Assembly: GCA_030844895.1 (NCBI GenBank) | Contig: CM061231.1 | Location: 156,393,889-156,457,888 of the forward strand | Direction of reading: 5' to 3' | Source: Ambrosia x helenae | Taxonomy: Eukaryota; Streptophyta; Magnoliopsida; Asterales; Asteraceae | DNA length: 64,000 bases | Shown here: one piece after another, positions 22,814 through 35,391 of the stretch | Layout: every line of letters begins with the position of its first letter | Position numbering within the stretch: position 1 is the stretch's first letter | Translations under genes and position numbers: made by a program | Notes under the pieces: generated by a model | Told to the model about the DNA's origin: nothing | Databases searched by the model: none | Seen by the model: the letters and a program-made list of their open reading frames with translations, nothing else

Positions 22814-23927
22814 TTTGTGAATTATATATATTATGTTATAGAAAAAATAGCAACAATACCATTGTTTTTTACGAGCGATAGTCATTTTTTTCTAAACGTT
22901 TTACATAATACACAAATTTATAGTTTAAAACTTAAGCCCAATTAATTCATTTTCAACTAGTAAACATACAAAACAATGTTTTTCTTACTTTTATAACCCA
23001 ATTAATAACTATTATAGGCCATACATTATAATTAAATAGTAAATTCAATTGTTGAACCTAAATTAAAAAAAAAAAAAACAACCCTGCCTCATGAATCACA
23101 ATCGGATATTACATTTGTCATATTAAATAGAGTTCTTTGTGAAAGTTGTGATTGAAATATTACCAAATCATTTTCAAAACATGAAAATATGTAAGAAGCA
23201 ACAATAAAATGTATTTTTTACATATTTCAAATGACTTTGTATATATTTATTTGTGTTTTTTTTTTCAATTACAATGTACGTTTATTATGATATTAGTTTT
23301 TACTATGTAATTTGACACGATTTGACCCAGTCCAAAAATTTTTACTCTGGGCTATTGTAAACCCGGGTATCAAAAAAGTCACAATAAGAAATTTTTTACT
23401 CTGGGCTATTTTATTTTTAAAAGAATTTAAAAAGATTAACTAAAGTAAACTTATTTTTTGAAATAATTTGTTATGTTAATCGTCCCTTAATGTGCCCTCT
23501 AATTAACGGGATCATCTCAAACTCGTTCAATTGAATTTGTTATTACAAAAATAGGAGATTGTGTTGAGCACTGGTTTGATAATTATACATTGCTTGATTG
23601 GTTGTTGTTTAAAAGTAAAAGGTTTAATTACACACACAACTTGCTTATGAAATGCTTTAACCAAACTGATTTTTATAATTAAGTGTGAAACTCTATGTGT
23701 TTAGTATTAAACAAACCTTTAAATTGCATGAACTCATTATATTCTACAGTTTGATAGGTCATTAACATGTATTATTTTTGTTTTGTTTGGCTAGTCTTGA
23801 ATTATAGAAACTAGTAATTAAATATAACAAGAACTTAAGACAGATAACAAATGTAAAAATCATGAAGAATTCGAATAAATGATTAGTTATTTATTGAATT
23901 CATAAATATCATATCTAAACAAGACTT
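22814..23927. other. AT-rich intergenic DNA, 3' flank of paralogue 3
   Basis: No gene. The last about 60 bases (ATTGAATTCATAAATATCAT...) match the 3' flank of paralogue 1, so they are the distal 3' flank of paralogue 3, cut off from it by the copia insertion. Confidence 0.55.
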
Positions 23928-23932
23928 CTTTA

Positions 23933-24246
23933 TGTTGATATCAAAGCTATTATATTTCTCACACACACAAGGATTATAGATCAAACTCAAGGCTTTTGTT
24001 TATTGCTTTTTGTGAATAATAAACTTGAACTACTGCATGCTATCATATAGACATGCTTACAACGGAAACTAACAAACTTAGCTAAAGACCAGGACTTAGC
24101 TACTTATTCAAACTCAAATACAAACGTAAACAAAAGACTCTAACTGCCTTGAACTTTTCTTGATCCAGCTGACTTGGCACGTAACTTTAGCATAAGACTT
24201 TCACACGTGCATGTGACTAGGCAAGGTATTGAATCACTTCTCAATA
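23933..24246 (-). repeat. 3' LTR of the copia element (314 bp)
   Basis: 99% identical to the 5' copy; preceded (in element direction) by the AAGGGGGG polypurine tract. Confidence 0.93.
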
Positions 24247-24273
24247 CCCCCCTTGATTCAAACTCCTGCACTC

Positions 24274-27200
24274 CTAGCATATAACGAAAAATACAAACTT
24301 TTCTTTCACCAAGGCTTTGGTTAAACCATCTGCAACCTGCTCATCAGTAGTACAAAACTTTAAACACACCTTGTCTTTATTCACCATGTCTTTAATAAAA
24401 TGATACTTTAACTCAATGTGTTTTGCCTTGCTGTGTTCAACCGGATTCTTTGCCAGGTTAATGGCTGATTGACTGTCACACCAAATAGTGATAGGTTCTT
24501 CATTGATCACCCCCAAATCTGTTAGCATCCTGCTCAACCAAGTACTTTGACATGCAGCATTAGTGGCAGAAATGTATTCTGCTTCGGTGCTAGACAGAGC
24601 CACAATGCTTTGTTTCTTAGAACACCAAGAAACAACCCCATTACCAATAGAGAACACATAACTGCTTACACTTTTCCTATCATCCAGACAGGCCCCCCAA
24701 TCACTATCAGAATAACCCACTAGCTTTATTTGATCACCTCTTCTATACCAAATGCCAAATTGTTGAGTGGCAGCAACATACCTCAAAACTCTTCTTGTTG
24801 CACCTGCATGAGTCTTTGAAGGACTTTGCATAAATCTGGAAAGAACTCCAACTGAATAGGCTAAATCAGGTCTAGTATGTGTTAAGTAGATAAGACTACC
24901 AACTAGACTTCTGTACTTAATCTCTTCAACCTTATCCTCACCATCTTCAACTTGATATTTCTCATAAGGACACATTGGAATATCCTCCATTTTGCATTCC
25001 AGCATACCAAATTTTGACAATAAACCTTTAGCATACTTATTTTGAGACAGAAATACCCCTTCCCTGGTTTGTTTAACTTCCAAACCAAGGAAGTACTGTA
25101 GTAGGCCTAAATCAGTCATTTCAAACATGGACTGCATACCCTTCTTGAATTCACTTATTAACCCTTCACTAGAACTTGTACATATAATATCATCAGCATA
25201 GAGACAGACATAGATAATATTAGATGCACAGTTCTTGACATACAGTGTGGGCTCATTAGGACTTTTATTATAACCATTTTGAGAAAAATAACCATCAATC
25301 TTAGCATACCAGGATCTAGGGGCCTGCTTCAATCCATACAAAGCTTTATACAATCTGTACACCTTTCCTTCTTCACCTTTCACTTGAAATCCTTCATGTT
25401 GCTCAACATAAATCTCCTCTTCTAAATCTCCATTCAGAAAAGCTGATTTTCACATCCAATTGATGTAATAACCAACCTTTTAAAGCAGCCACAACAATTA
25501 TCAGTCTAATAGTTTCAAACCTTGCTACAGGAGCAAAGGTCTCTTCATAATCAATGCCATACTTTTGAGAGTACCCTTTAGCCACTAACCTTGCCTTGTG
25601 CTTAACCAGTTCCCCATTTGGACCCAACTTGGTTTTGAACAGCCATTTCAAACCAACAACATTCTTCCCTTTTGGTAGAGGAACAAGTTGCCAAGTTTGA
25701 TTCTTGTTGATCACATCAATCTCTTCCTGCATTGCCACTTGCCATTCTTTTTTCTTGACAGCTTCACGATAGCATACAGGATCAGTAACATTTAAGGCAA
25801 ATTGACAGCTTAAGTGTTCCGATGAGACTTCTTGAGTATTTGCATACAGATCGGAAACTGATCTGACCCTTAAAGGGACAGATGAACTTGAGCTTGACCC
25901 TCCACTGTTTTGAATTGAAGCACTTTGAGGAGAGTTTAAAACTCCCTCATTTTGATGAGTAGAGACAGCAGGTGATGTTGGAGCCTCCATATTGTTTGAA
26001 GGTCCATCATCATTGCTTCCACTTTCTAAGCTTGTCTCATTGAATTCCTCAGGAAAAGGATCTGCATACATCCTGTCATACATCTGCTTGTTTGACTTGT
26101 GAATGTCTTCCCATTTCCATGCTTCATCTTCAAGAACAGTTGTATCACCATATCTTCTGGTCTCAAATTTCTTTGACACTGGATTAAATAATCTAAAACC
26201 AGTCCCATTGGTTGAATAACCAATGAGAATCATCTTGTGAGACCTGTCATCAAGTTTTCTTGTTCCAACAAATATATGCCCATAGGCAATACAACCAAAA
26301 ACTTTCAAATTAGTAACATCAGGTTTAGAACCATACCATACCTGATAAGGAGTCTTGTCAAGAATAGCAGATGTAGGGGCTCTATTAATAACATAAATTG
26401 AGGTTGCCACAACTTCTGCCCAGAGATAATTAGGCAATCTTCTTTCTTTAAGCATACTCCTTGCCATCCCCATGATGGTTCGATTTTTTCTTTCCACAAC
26501 ACCATTGTGTTGTGGAGTATGGGGTTCAGTAATCTCTCTATGAATGCCATGCTCTTCACAAAATGTGTTGAATTCTTTTGAACAAAACTCACCCCCACCA
26601 TCAGTTCTTAAAACCTTAATCAAACATTCACTTTGTTTTTCAACTAAGGCTTTAAAAACTTTAAATCTGCCAAAGGCTTCTGATTTCTTGTTTAAAAAAT
26701 ATACCCAACACATCCTGGATACATCATCTATAAGCAGAAAGTAATAAAGACTATGACCAAGGCTAGGTACCTGCATTGGTCCACAAAGATCAGCATGAAC
26801 AAGTTCCAGTTGCTTGGTTGCTCTCCAGGAAGTTGACTTGAAGGGCAGCCTGATCTGCTTTCCCAAAATCCACCCTTCACATGTGCTAGAACCCTTGATC
26901 TTTGGCATACCTTCCACCATGTTCTTGTCACTCAGCTTCTTTAGATTGTCCCAGTTAAGATGACCATATCTTTTGTGCCACAACTGTAAGGCAGTTGTCT
27001 TGCCAGGAGTGCTTGAGTCTGCCTTACTTGCATCAACTACAAACATATTATTACTGGCTATGGGAATTTTCATCAGTTCCATACCATGGCTCTTGATTGT
27101 GCAAGAACTTCCTTCAAAGTATAGAGAGTAACCCTTTCTCATTAGCTGACCAACACTCAAGAGATTATACTCCAATGAAGGAGCATAATATACATCATTT

Positions 27201-28321
27201 AAGAGCTTGTAAGTACTAGGTCCTGTACTAATCTGTACAGTCCCTTTGCCTTCAACTGCCAAAGTCTTCTTGTTTCCCAATTGTACTCCCATTTTGAATG
27301 ACTCATCTAACTCAACAAAGCTTGACCTGGATCCTGTCATGTGATTAGAACACCCTGAATCTAAGAACCATAGGTTATTACCTTTCTGGGCTGCATGAGA
27401 GTTAATCTTGAATGAAACAGGAGCCTCATAATGATCAACAAAGGCCATAAACAAATGTTGTTCTTCCTGGTTCTCTCCTTCTTCAACAGGTTCAGCAGCC
27501 ACATTAACTTGAGCTTCTTCATTGTACCAGCAGTCTTTGGACATGTGTCCAAACTTTTTACATGTATAACATTGAGGAACCCTTCTTTCAAAAGATCTAC
27601 CTTTCCCACGGCCTCTACAGGATCCACGTCCTCTTCCTCTTGCATTGATTGGCCGATTGCTTTCTTGAATGACTTGTAATGCATGCTCCTCATGCTTCTC
27701 CATCTTTTCAGTAGATCTGCTGTTAAGTCTTTCTTCTTGTGATTGCAAGGAGCCCATCAGTTTGACTGGTGTGAGTTGAGATAAGTCAAAGGAAACTTCA
27801 ATTGAGGGCACTATATAATCAAACTTAGTAGTCAAACTGCGAAGGATCTTTTCCACCACAGATTGATCAGACACTTCTTCTCCATGGGCCCTTTTTTGAC
27901 TTACCACACTCATCACTCTAGAGAAGTACTCTCCCACAGATTCACCTTCTTTCATAACCAGATTTTCAAATTCTCTACGTAACCCTTGCAGCTTAATAGC
28001 TTTCATTTGAGTATCTCCTTCATACTCCATTCTTAAGGTTTCCCAACTTTCCTTTGATGATTCAGCAGCAGCAATTCTGGAAAATAATTGATCATGCACA
28101 GCTTGTTGTATGATGGCCATGGCATAGGCATCTTTCCTCTTCATATTCCTGAGTTTGGTGAGGTCAGCTTCTTCTTCATTTACTCCTTATTCTACCAGAT
28201 CCCAGAGATCTCTGGACTTAAGTATGGTTTTGACACGAATGCTCCAATACTCGTACCCTTCACCTTTGAAAACAGGTATCGGAGTATTAGTATTGGTAAG
28301 ACTATTGAGTTGATCAGCCAT
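24274..28321 (-). pseudogene. Copia gag-pol polyprotein, two lesions
   Basis: The reading frame starts at ATG 28321. Codon 45 is an in-frame TAA (28187-28189); the frame then stays open to about 25403. Domains in order are gag (UBN2-like), zinc knuckle CYTCKKFGHMSKDC, protease with WFLDSGCSNHM, GAG-pre-integrase with LWHKRYGHL, integrase with the D, D, E residues (HADLCGP, RTDGGGEF, NGVVERKN), and the start of reverse transcriptase. A one-base change in an A run near 25440-25450 shifts the frame. The remainder (25383-24274) holds the YADD reverse-transcriptase box and RNase H (GYSDSDWGACLDDRKS, LSSTEAEY). Both lesions should stop polyprotein production despite the youth of the insertion. Domain order (integrase before RT) identifies Ty1/copia. 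Confidence 0.92.
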
Positions 28322-28380
28322 AGGGATTAAGAACAGAAAAATAAAAGATGTTTAGAGCACACTCTGGGCTCTGATACCAC

Positions 28381-28694
28381 TGTTGATATCAAAGCTATTA
28401 TATTTCTCACACACACAAGGATTATAGATCAAACTCAAGGCTTTTGTTTATTGCTTTTTGTGAATAATAAACTTGAGCTACTGCATGCTATTATATAGAC
28501 ATGCTTACAACGGAAACTAACAAACTTAGCTAAAGACCAGGACTTAGCTACTTATTCAAACTCAAATACAAACGTAAACAAAAGACTCTAACTGCCTTGA
28601 ACTTTTCTTGATCCAGCTGACTTGGCACGTAACTTTAGCATAAGACTTTCACACATGCATGTGACTAGGCAAGGTATTGAATCACTTCTCAATA
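28381..28694 (-). repeat. 5' LTR of the copia element (314 bp)
   Basis: Lies only about 44 bases downstream of the stop codon of paralogue 3, so transcripts of that gene should run into it. Confidence 0.93.
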
Positions 28695-28695
28695 C

Positions 28696-28701
28696 TTTAT
28701 T
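28696..28701 (-). terminator. Poly(A) signal of paralogue 3, at the copia insertion point
   Basis: AATAAA on the minus strand, 37 bases past the stop. The copia target duplication CTTTA overlaps it, so the gene-side copy still reads AATAAAG while the following bases are now LTR. Confidence 0.6.
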
Positions 28702-28738
28702 CTGATATCAAACTGTTCACATTACATCTCGTCAAAGC

Positions 28739-30040
28739 TTAAGGGCCGTTGGTAAGAGTAAAGTTGAAGTTTGCACAAGAAGTCTGCTTGCGTAGCAACG
28801 ATGAACTGAACCCAAGAGTCGAATTCTCTAAATTAAATTCTAGAAAGTTGTCCTCAAACTGAAATGTACCGATCACAATTGCAGGCTCACTCGTTGCACC
28901 ACCGTCAACAAATGCCAAACACGCCACCTCGTCTGTTATTTGCTTGATAGAGTTAGCCATGGATACAGTCCACTTTTTCCCATCAGGGAGGCTGAAGTCG
29001 ATATCAGGAACTTTTAAACTAGTGGTGGTGGAGGTGCTGAAACAAAGGCCAAAGGGCGCAACTGGCTTTGCAGGAGGGATCCGTTTTGTAACCAATGAAA
29101 ACCTCCTAACCACACTATTCTAAATGTCAGTTTGAAGAGTGGTGTAAGGATCTGTTGTACTAAGCCTGGTAGTAGCATCCGAAGGGACATTGATAGATCT
29201 CTTTTTAATTACAATGCTATTGACTCTGATAAAGTATCCAAAAGAATCTGGATGCTTTACCAACGGAGTGTAAGAAAGATAACTCCTTACATCGACATTT
29301 GATTGGGGAAGAAGGTAATACGGACCAGTTCCAAAGAATAGAACCCCAGAGGCAGACGGCTGGCTTGGAAGACATAGAGCTAATGTTTTTTTAAGGGGTT
29401 GATATAAGTAAGTTGGGAAGGCGTAAGGCGAGGTAGAAAACGCCATGACACCAGAAACATTTGCAGGAAATGATGCAAATGTTGAAGAAGGAACACATGC
29501 CGCAGTAGGGTATGCACCATATAAACCATTAAAAAGGTTTCTACCGTTACTTGTGTTCGTTGTGAATTCATCATAGTTGAGAAGGGCTTGGCTACACGAA
29601 CCAGTCACAGGGTTAACCACATTGACCGGGCATGTACAGAATCCCCAACCAGGTAACGTAGAGCTGTTGGTTTCTGGAGCGCAAGAAGGATTCTTATACC
29701 CATAAGAAGCACGAACATCTGTGCATTGGTATTCTTCGCAAGAAACAGGAGATGTGCAAAGTGTGTTGGGTGGGCAACTGCCTGGATATATGTTCCATTG
29801 CACGATGCAGTCGTGCCATATGAAGGGAGCATCTATGTCTATAAGGAAGTTTGCATGCAAGTATTGCATGTTTACATAGGCTGTCATGACCTGAACACTA
29901 TAGAGAGGCTTAGCAGCATCAGTATGTTTGCTAACCGGAGCTACTACGGATGTGTATGGCGGCACATATGCAGCCAAAGCTGCATGTTCATGAGAGATGA
30001 AAGCTAGCACGATAACAAGTACTTGTATGAGCAAAAACAT
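28739..30040 (-). pseudogene. Basic 7S globulin/EDGP-type aspartic-protease-like protein, paralogue 3 (one nonsense codon)
   Basis: The frame from ATG 30040 (signal peptide MFLLIQVLVIVLAFISHEHA) is open to a TAG at about 29120-29122. It then continues in the same frame to the normal end at 28739, with all family motifs (IDAPFIWHDC, KHPDSFGYFIRV, GTFQFEDNF). In paralogues 1 and 2 the affected place reads TDIYNGV, so a Tyr codon has become a stop; a Gly to Ser change follows at the second next residue. The truncated product would lose about a quarter of the C-terminal lobe. An in-frame ATG at 30100 lies upstream of the TATA box and is not used. The nonsense change looks recent because the rest is intact. 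Confidence 0.88.
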
Positions 30041-30081
30041 TTTTTTGTGTGTGTGTGTATTCTGCAAAGAGCATCCAACAA

Positions 30082-30090
30082 GCTTATATA
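30082..30090 (-). promoter_or_regulatory. TATA box of paralogue 3
   Basis: TATATAAGC on the minus strand, 43 bases before the inferred ATG. Confidence 0.6.
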
Positions 30091-30240
30091 GGTATCTCAA
30101 GGTGAATTAATACTTTGTTTTACTTCAACACCAAATAGAAAATAATTTCTTTTGTTAAGTTGGTATTTCTTTTTTGGAACAAAGAAATTTATTTGGTTTA
30201 CAATACTGAAAATATATGAAATTTATTTGGGGATGATGTG

Positions 30241-30320
30241 TAAGGATTTTTGGCGTCATCTTCAATGACAGAGATATCTATCCTAAGCAAGTCAACTTAA
30301 GTGGGACACTTTACGTGTCC
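30241..30320 (-). promoter_or_regulatory. Duplicated upstream block with palindromic ACGT motif, paralogue 3
   Basis: Starts TAAGGATTTTTGGCGTCATC and ends with GGACACTTTACGTGTCC, identical to the motif of paralogue 2. The flank beyond it stays similar to that of paralogue 1 up to about 30470, just before the next copia element. Confidence 0.55.
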
Positions 30321-30529
30321 AAGGTTTGGAGTCATATAACCATGAATTTATCAAAACAAGTAATCAATCCATGGAACATGACACAATCTTGGGCTGTAAG
30401 CTATCGAACATGGCCATATGCACAAGTTGAATAAATATTTTGATGTATCTATCGCTACTACGAGTCACGAGTGTAAACGAACCAAATAAATTGGTATACA
30501 TTACAAAAAATCTAGCTAAAATTACAAAA

Positions 30530-33500
30530 TGTAAGAATGGTTATGATTGAAAACCTTGATCTCCTCTTCTCATTCCATTAATTTATAAACATGAGATGTA
30601 CAATCATAAGGAAACATACTAACTACATACTAAATATACAATAATCATACTATAAATACATTCAATCAATCTTGTATTCTATTACTCCCCCGCAGTCGAA
30701 GCTGGAGGAGACCGGATGCTTAGACTGGATCTAAAGTCTTCGAATAGAACCCGAGGAAGACCCTTGGTAAAGATATCAGCAACTTGATAACGAGTGGGGA
30801 CGTGCAGGATGCGAACGTGTCCGCGTTGAACCTGTTCTCGTACGAAGTGGATGTCTAGCACAATGTGTTTGGTGCGCTGATGCTGAACAGGATTTCCTGA
30901 TAAGTAAATTGCACTGACATTGTCACAGTAGATTAAAGTGGCTTTGGTGCGCGGTTTGTGCAATTCAAGAAGAAGATTGCGGAGCCAGCATATTTCAGCA
31001 ACTACATTAGCGACTCCGCGGTACTCAGCCTCCGCACTGGAACGAGAAACGGTGGGTTGGCGTTTGGAGGACCAAGAGATGAGATTATCACCAAAGTAAA
31101 CACAATACCCACTCGTAGAGCGCCTAGTGTCAGGGCAACCGGCCCGGTCCGCATCAGTGTATGCGATGAGTTGAGGATCCCTGTGAGAGTATAGAGTAAG
31201 GCCGAATGATAATGTGCCCTGTATGTAGCGGATGATGCGTTTAAGGGCGTCCCAGTGGCCTGTCCTAGGCGCATGCATGTACATGCAGACCTGTTGAACT
31301 GCGTAACTGATGTCAGGCCGAGTAAATGTGAGATACTGAAGAGCCCCGCCAGGCTCCTGTAGAGGGTGGGGTTATCAAAAGGCTCGCCTGATTGGGAGGA
31401 CAGTTTGGATGCTGTGTCAACCGGAGTGGCAACCGATTTGCATGAGGTCATGCCGGCACGTTCAACAATATCTGCGGCATATGTTTGTTGTGATAAGAAC
31501 ATGCTTCCTTGTTGCCTAGTAACTGAGATGCCGAGGAAGAAGCTTAGCGGGCCCAAATCTTTCATTGCAAATTCATTAGAGAGGTGAGACATTAGTTGCT
31601 CACGTAAGGCAGGTGAAGAGGTGACCAAAATAATATCATCCACGTAAAGTAAGAGAAACGCGGTGTTGCCTTGGTCATTAAAGATGAATAAAGATGCATC
31701 ACAGCCACTGTGACTAAAACCCAAAGAGAGGACATAATCGGTGAACCGCTGGTACCAAGCACGAGGGGCCTGTTTTAAACCATAGAGGGAGCGCTTCAAG
31801 CGACAAACATGATCCGGATATTGCATATTTCTGAACCCCATGGGTTGGTGCATGTAAACTGTTTCAGCTAGATTGCCGTGGAGAAAAGCATTTGTAACAT
31901 CCAATTGGTGAACCTGCCAAGAGTTAGATAAAGCAATAGATAGAACAGTCCGTATAGTTGCCGGTTTAACCACGGGACTGAAAGTTTCCCACAATCTATC
32001 CCAACCTGTTGAGAGCGACCATCACAAACTAAGCGGGCCTTGTAGCGCTCAAGTGTGCCATCAGATTTAAATTTATGTTTGTAGAGCCACATGCACCGTA
32101 TAATATTCATGCCCGGTTGTTTTGGGACTAACTCCCAAGTATCATTTTTAATAAGTTCATGAAACTCATTGGTCATGGCGTTACGCCACTCCGGTGAGGA
32201 CAAGGCCATGGTGGGGTTTTTTCGGGATGGGAGTGATAGTGGTAGCATTAAGGTTAAAGGGTAGCTTGGGCTTATAGATGCCATCCATTGCGCGAGTGCG
32301 CATGGTGCGGGGAGGTTGGGTGGGTGGTTGAGGTGGTGAGGCAGGTGATGTAGGAGGAGTGGGCGAAGTGTGTGTGTGGGCCGGAGGGGTAGAGGGTATG
32401 TGTTGGGCTGGTGTGTAAGTGGGGTTGGGAACAGTTGGGTTGGCCGAGGGATAAGGTTGGGCCGAGGAAGGTGATTGGGCTGGAATATGTTGAGTCTGTT
32501 GGGCTGTGAGAGGAGAGGGAGGTGTGGGCGAGTTTGGTATGGGTGAGGTTGGGTTATTGGAGTGGGCCGATGTATGTGGGTTGGCTGAGGAGAGTTGTTG
32601 GGCCACGGTCCGTGAGGGGGAAGCCATGTGTGGCCAAAATTGTGAGGGAAATGGGTTAGTAAGGAATGTATAGTCGGTTGTGGGTGATATGTGATGAAGT
32701 TGTTGGAATGGGAAGGAGCTCTCGTCAAAGAGTACATGACGAGAAATAGTGGTGGTTCTGGATTTAATGTCGAGGCATTTGTATCCACGGTGGGAGGTGG
32801 GGTATCCAATGAACACACAAGGATAGGAACGGTGTTGAAGTTTATTGATATTGGTGGAGGGTATGAGGGGATAGCATAGGCATCCAAAGACTCTAATATG
32901 GTCATATGTGGGAAGTTGGTGGTAGAGAAGGTAGGTGGGTGTTTGATATTTGTGGGTTTTTGAGGGTATGATGTTGTGAAGATAGGTGGCGGTTTCAAGG
33001 GCATGTGTCCAAAGGTTGAGGGGTAGATGGGATTGTGATAGGAGTGTTCGGGCAATGTTGTTTATGGAGCGAATTTTTGCGCTCGGCTTTGCCATTTTGG
33101 GAGGAGGTGTATGGGCAGGATAAGCGGAATAGGATGCCATTTTTATCAAATAATTGTTTGAAAGAGGTGTTGACATATTCCTTACCGTTATCACATTGAA
33201 AAGTTTTTATTTTTAGTTGGAATTGGGTTTGGACAAGGGTGTTAAATTGTTCAAATATGGTATAGACTTGGGATTTATTGGAGATGGGAAAAGTCCAAAG
33301 AAAGTTGGTAAAGTCATCTAAAAACAATACATAGTAGCGATGGCCCCCCGCGCTAAGAACCGGGAGGTCCATAAGTCGCTATGCACAATATCAAAAGGTT
33401 GCAAAGTATTATTATTAGAAGAATAAAAGGGAAGTTTAACACTTTTCCCAAACACACATGGTTCACATAGTGATTTATTCAAAGTACTAAAAGAAATAGA

Positions 33501-35386
33501 ACAAGAATTTTTCAAAGCTTGTAACAAAGCGGGGCCAGGATGGCCAAGTCTTTGATGCCAAAGGGAGGAGGAGTGAGCAGCAGTGACGGAGGTGGAAAAA
33601 CAGTGTAGGTCTTTGTTGAAGGTGTATAGATCACCGCTGCTGTCGCACCGGATTATAGGAGCCCGGGTCCTGTAGTCCTTCACAAGAAAACCGAATGGGT
33701 CAAATTCAACAGAAACACAATTATCTCTAGTGAATTGACGTACAGAAATTAGTTTTCTAATGAGTTTTGGTGCATATAAGACACGTTTTAGGTTAAAGGG
33801 CGGGTAGGGCGGTTTGAAGGTTTGGGGGCCATGTCCTAAAACCGGAATGTGTGTACCATCACCAACAATAATATTTTCATTCATGCTATTATTAAAAATA
33901 TACCGGAAGTTACCTGAGTTGGGATCCATACTGATGGTGGCTCCAGTGTCCATCACCCCTTGTGAGTAATCTGGTGGGTTAAGAGACATGGTGTATAAGG
34001 CCTGTTGAATATCCGTTGGAGAGTAAGTGGCATGGTTGGCTTGGTTAGGGCGAGCGCCAAGAACCCCTTGAGAGGAGTTGGGCGCGGCTGATGGGGTGTT
34101 GGTGGGATAGGGGCACGGTGGGGTGGGTGCGGACCATTGTAGCCACTGGTTTTGTGGTGGTGGTGGGGGTTGCTGCGACCACTGGGTGGAGTTGGGTATG
34201 GTCCAAGTATAGGTGGTGGGTGATGTCCACTGGCCGTAGGGTTGTGACCCGCGTCCGCGTGGCCAAGAGGAGCGACCGCGGCCGCCCCTCTGGACCGTCC
34301 ACGTCCGCGGTAGTTGGAGGGTTGGTCGGAAGATGGCGGTGGGGTGGGTGATGGTGTGGTGTTTTGGCTAGAGGTGGAGGCGGCCAGCGCATGGGAGGCT
34401 TTTTGAGATGCATAGAGTGCACGCTCGGCCTTCTCGCTTTCAACCCGACAGAGTTGAGAGCGAACCTCGTAGAAGGTGGGGGTAGGGTCTTTTTGTTGTA
34501 GGATAGTAGAGATGCCCTCGTAGGCTTCGGTGAGACCTGCGAGAACATGAAGAACAAGCCGCTTATTGTCTAGGGGAGCCCCGACGTTTGCGAGTTGGTC
34601 GGCAAGGGTTTTCATGGTTTGGCAATAATCAGACATATTGGGAAAGTTTTCAAGACGGGTGGTGGCAAACTTTTGCATTAGTTGAATGGCACGGGCATTT
34701 TTATTGTCGTGGAAAAAACCTTCTATGGTGGTCCAGGCTTCATAGGCGGTACTACCGGGGATGTAAATGGTTTTGAGAAGATCGTTTGAAATAGTGCCAT
34801 AAATCCATTGAAGGACTATGGCGTCAAGTCTTTCCCAAAGATCACTGGTAGAATCAACGGTGGTAGGGTCGCGTGGGGAAAGGTGGTCAAGGACTTGGAA
34901 AGCACGACAGTGAATACGAAAGAGCTCGCACCACAGGGCGTAAGGGCCATTGTCGCTCTCCAGGACCACAGGTATAAAGTTTTTGATGCTGGACACGGTA
35001 ATGGCAGGGTGTAATTTTTCTGTGGGTGGTGGCTGCGAGCCAGAGGCGGCTGCAGACTGTTCGGATGTGGCATGAGTGAAGGTCTCGTCTGCCATGAGGG
35101 AAAGGAGAGGGACAGAATGAAGAGGAGAAGTGTAAGATATGTGGCCGGCGAATGTAAGTCAGCGGCGGCAAGGGTTAGCAGAGGCGGCAGAAGTGTGGTG
35201 AGTAGGGTTTAGGGGGATGACAATGATACCATGTAAGAATGGTTATGATTGAAAACCTTGATCTCCTCTTCTCATTCCATTAATTTATAAACATGAGATG
35301 TACAATCATAAGGAAACATACTAACTACATACTAAATATACAATAATCATACTATAAATACATTCAATCAATCTTGTATTCTATTA
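30530..35386 (-). mobile_element. Ty1/copia retrotransposon with identical short LTRs
   Basis: LTRs of 155 bp (30530-30684 and 35232-35386) are identical base for base as far as I can see, with target duplication CAAAA (30525-30529 and 35387-35391). A primer binding site TGGTATCATTG lies beside the right LTR, and a GCGGGGGAG polypurine tract beside the left LTR, so the element reads right to left. The ends are TAATAG...TTACA. It sits next to the conserved upstream flank of paralogue 3. Confidence 0.95.
30682..35095 (-). pseudogene. Copia gag-pol polyprotein broken by about six frameshifts
   Basis: All domains are present in order but spread over several frames. Gag is at 35095-about 33960; it is UBN2-like and has no zinc knuckle, only an Arg/Gly-rich tail. 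Protease (MDTGATISMDPN) and GAG-pre-integrase (LWHQRLGHPGP) follow in 33989-33318. The integrase core (VLFLDDF, CDNGKEY) is in 33372-32995 and its C-terminal part in 33194-32220. The reverse-transcriptase start (DTWELVPKQPG) is in the 33055-31868 frame. The RT core with YVDDIIL is in 31994-31300, and RNase H (YTDADRAGCPDTRRS, SSAEAEYR) in 31284-30682. Junctions are near 33970, 33340, 33110, 32215, 31990 and 31330. A proline/threonine-rich linker lies at about 32600-32250. Confidence 0.9.
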
Positions 35387-35391
35387 CAAAA

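Larger units (their letters stand above)
23933..28694 (-). mobile_element. Young Ty1/copia retrotransposon at the 3' end of paralogue 3
   Basis: Two 314-bp LTRs (23933-24246 and 28381-28694) differ at only three positions, all transitions (about 1%). Target duplication CTTTA is at 23928-23932 and 28695-28699. The element reads right to left: a primer binding site TGGTATCAGAGC (initiator-Met tRNA type) lies beside the right LTR and a polypurine tract AAGGGGGG beside the left LTR. Internal gag-pol is nearly complete but has a stop and a frameshift (see separate entry). LTR ends are TATTG...CAACA. Confidence 0.95.

Noticed and set aside
30041..30100. Longer N-terminus for paralogue 3 (start at 30100)
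   Set aside because: The ATG lies upstream of the TATA box.
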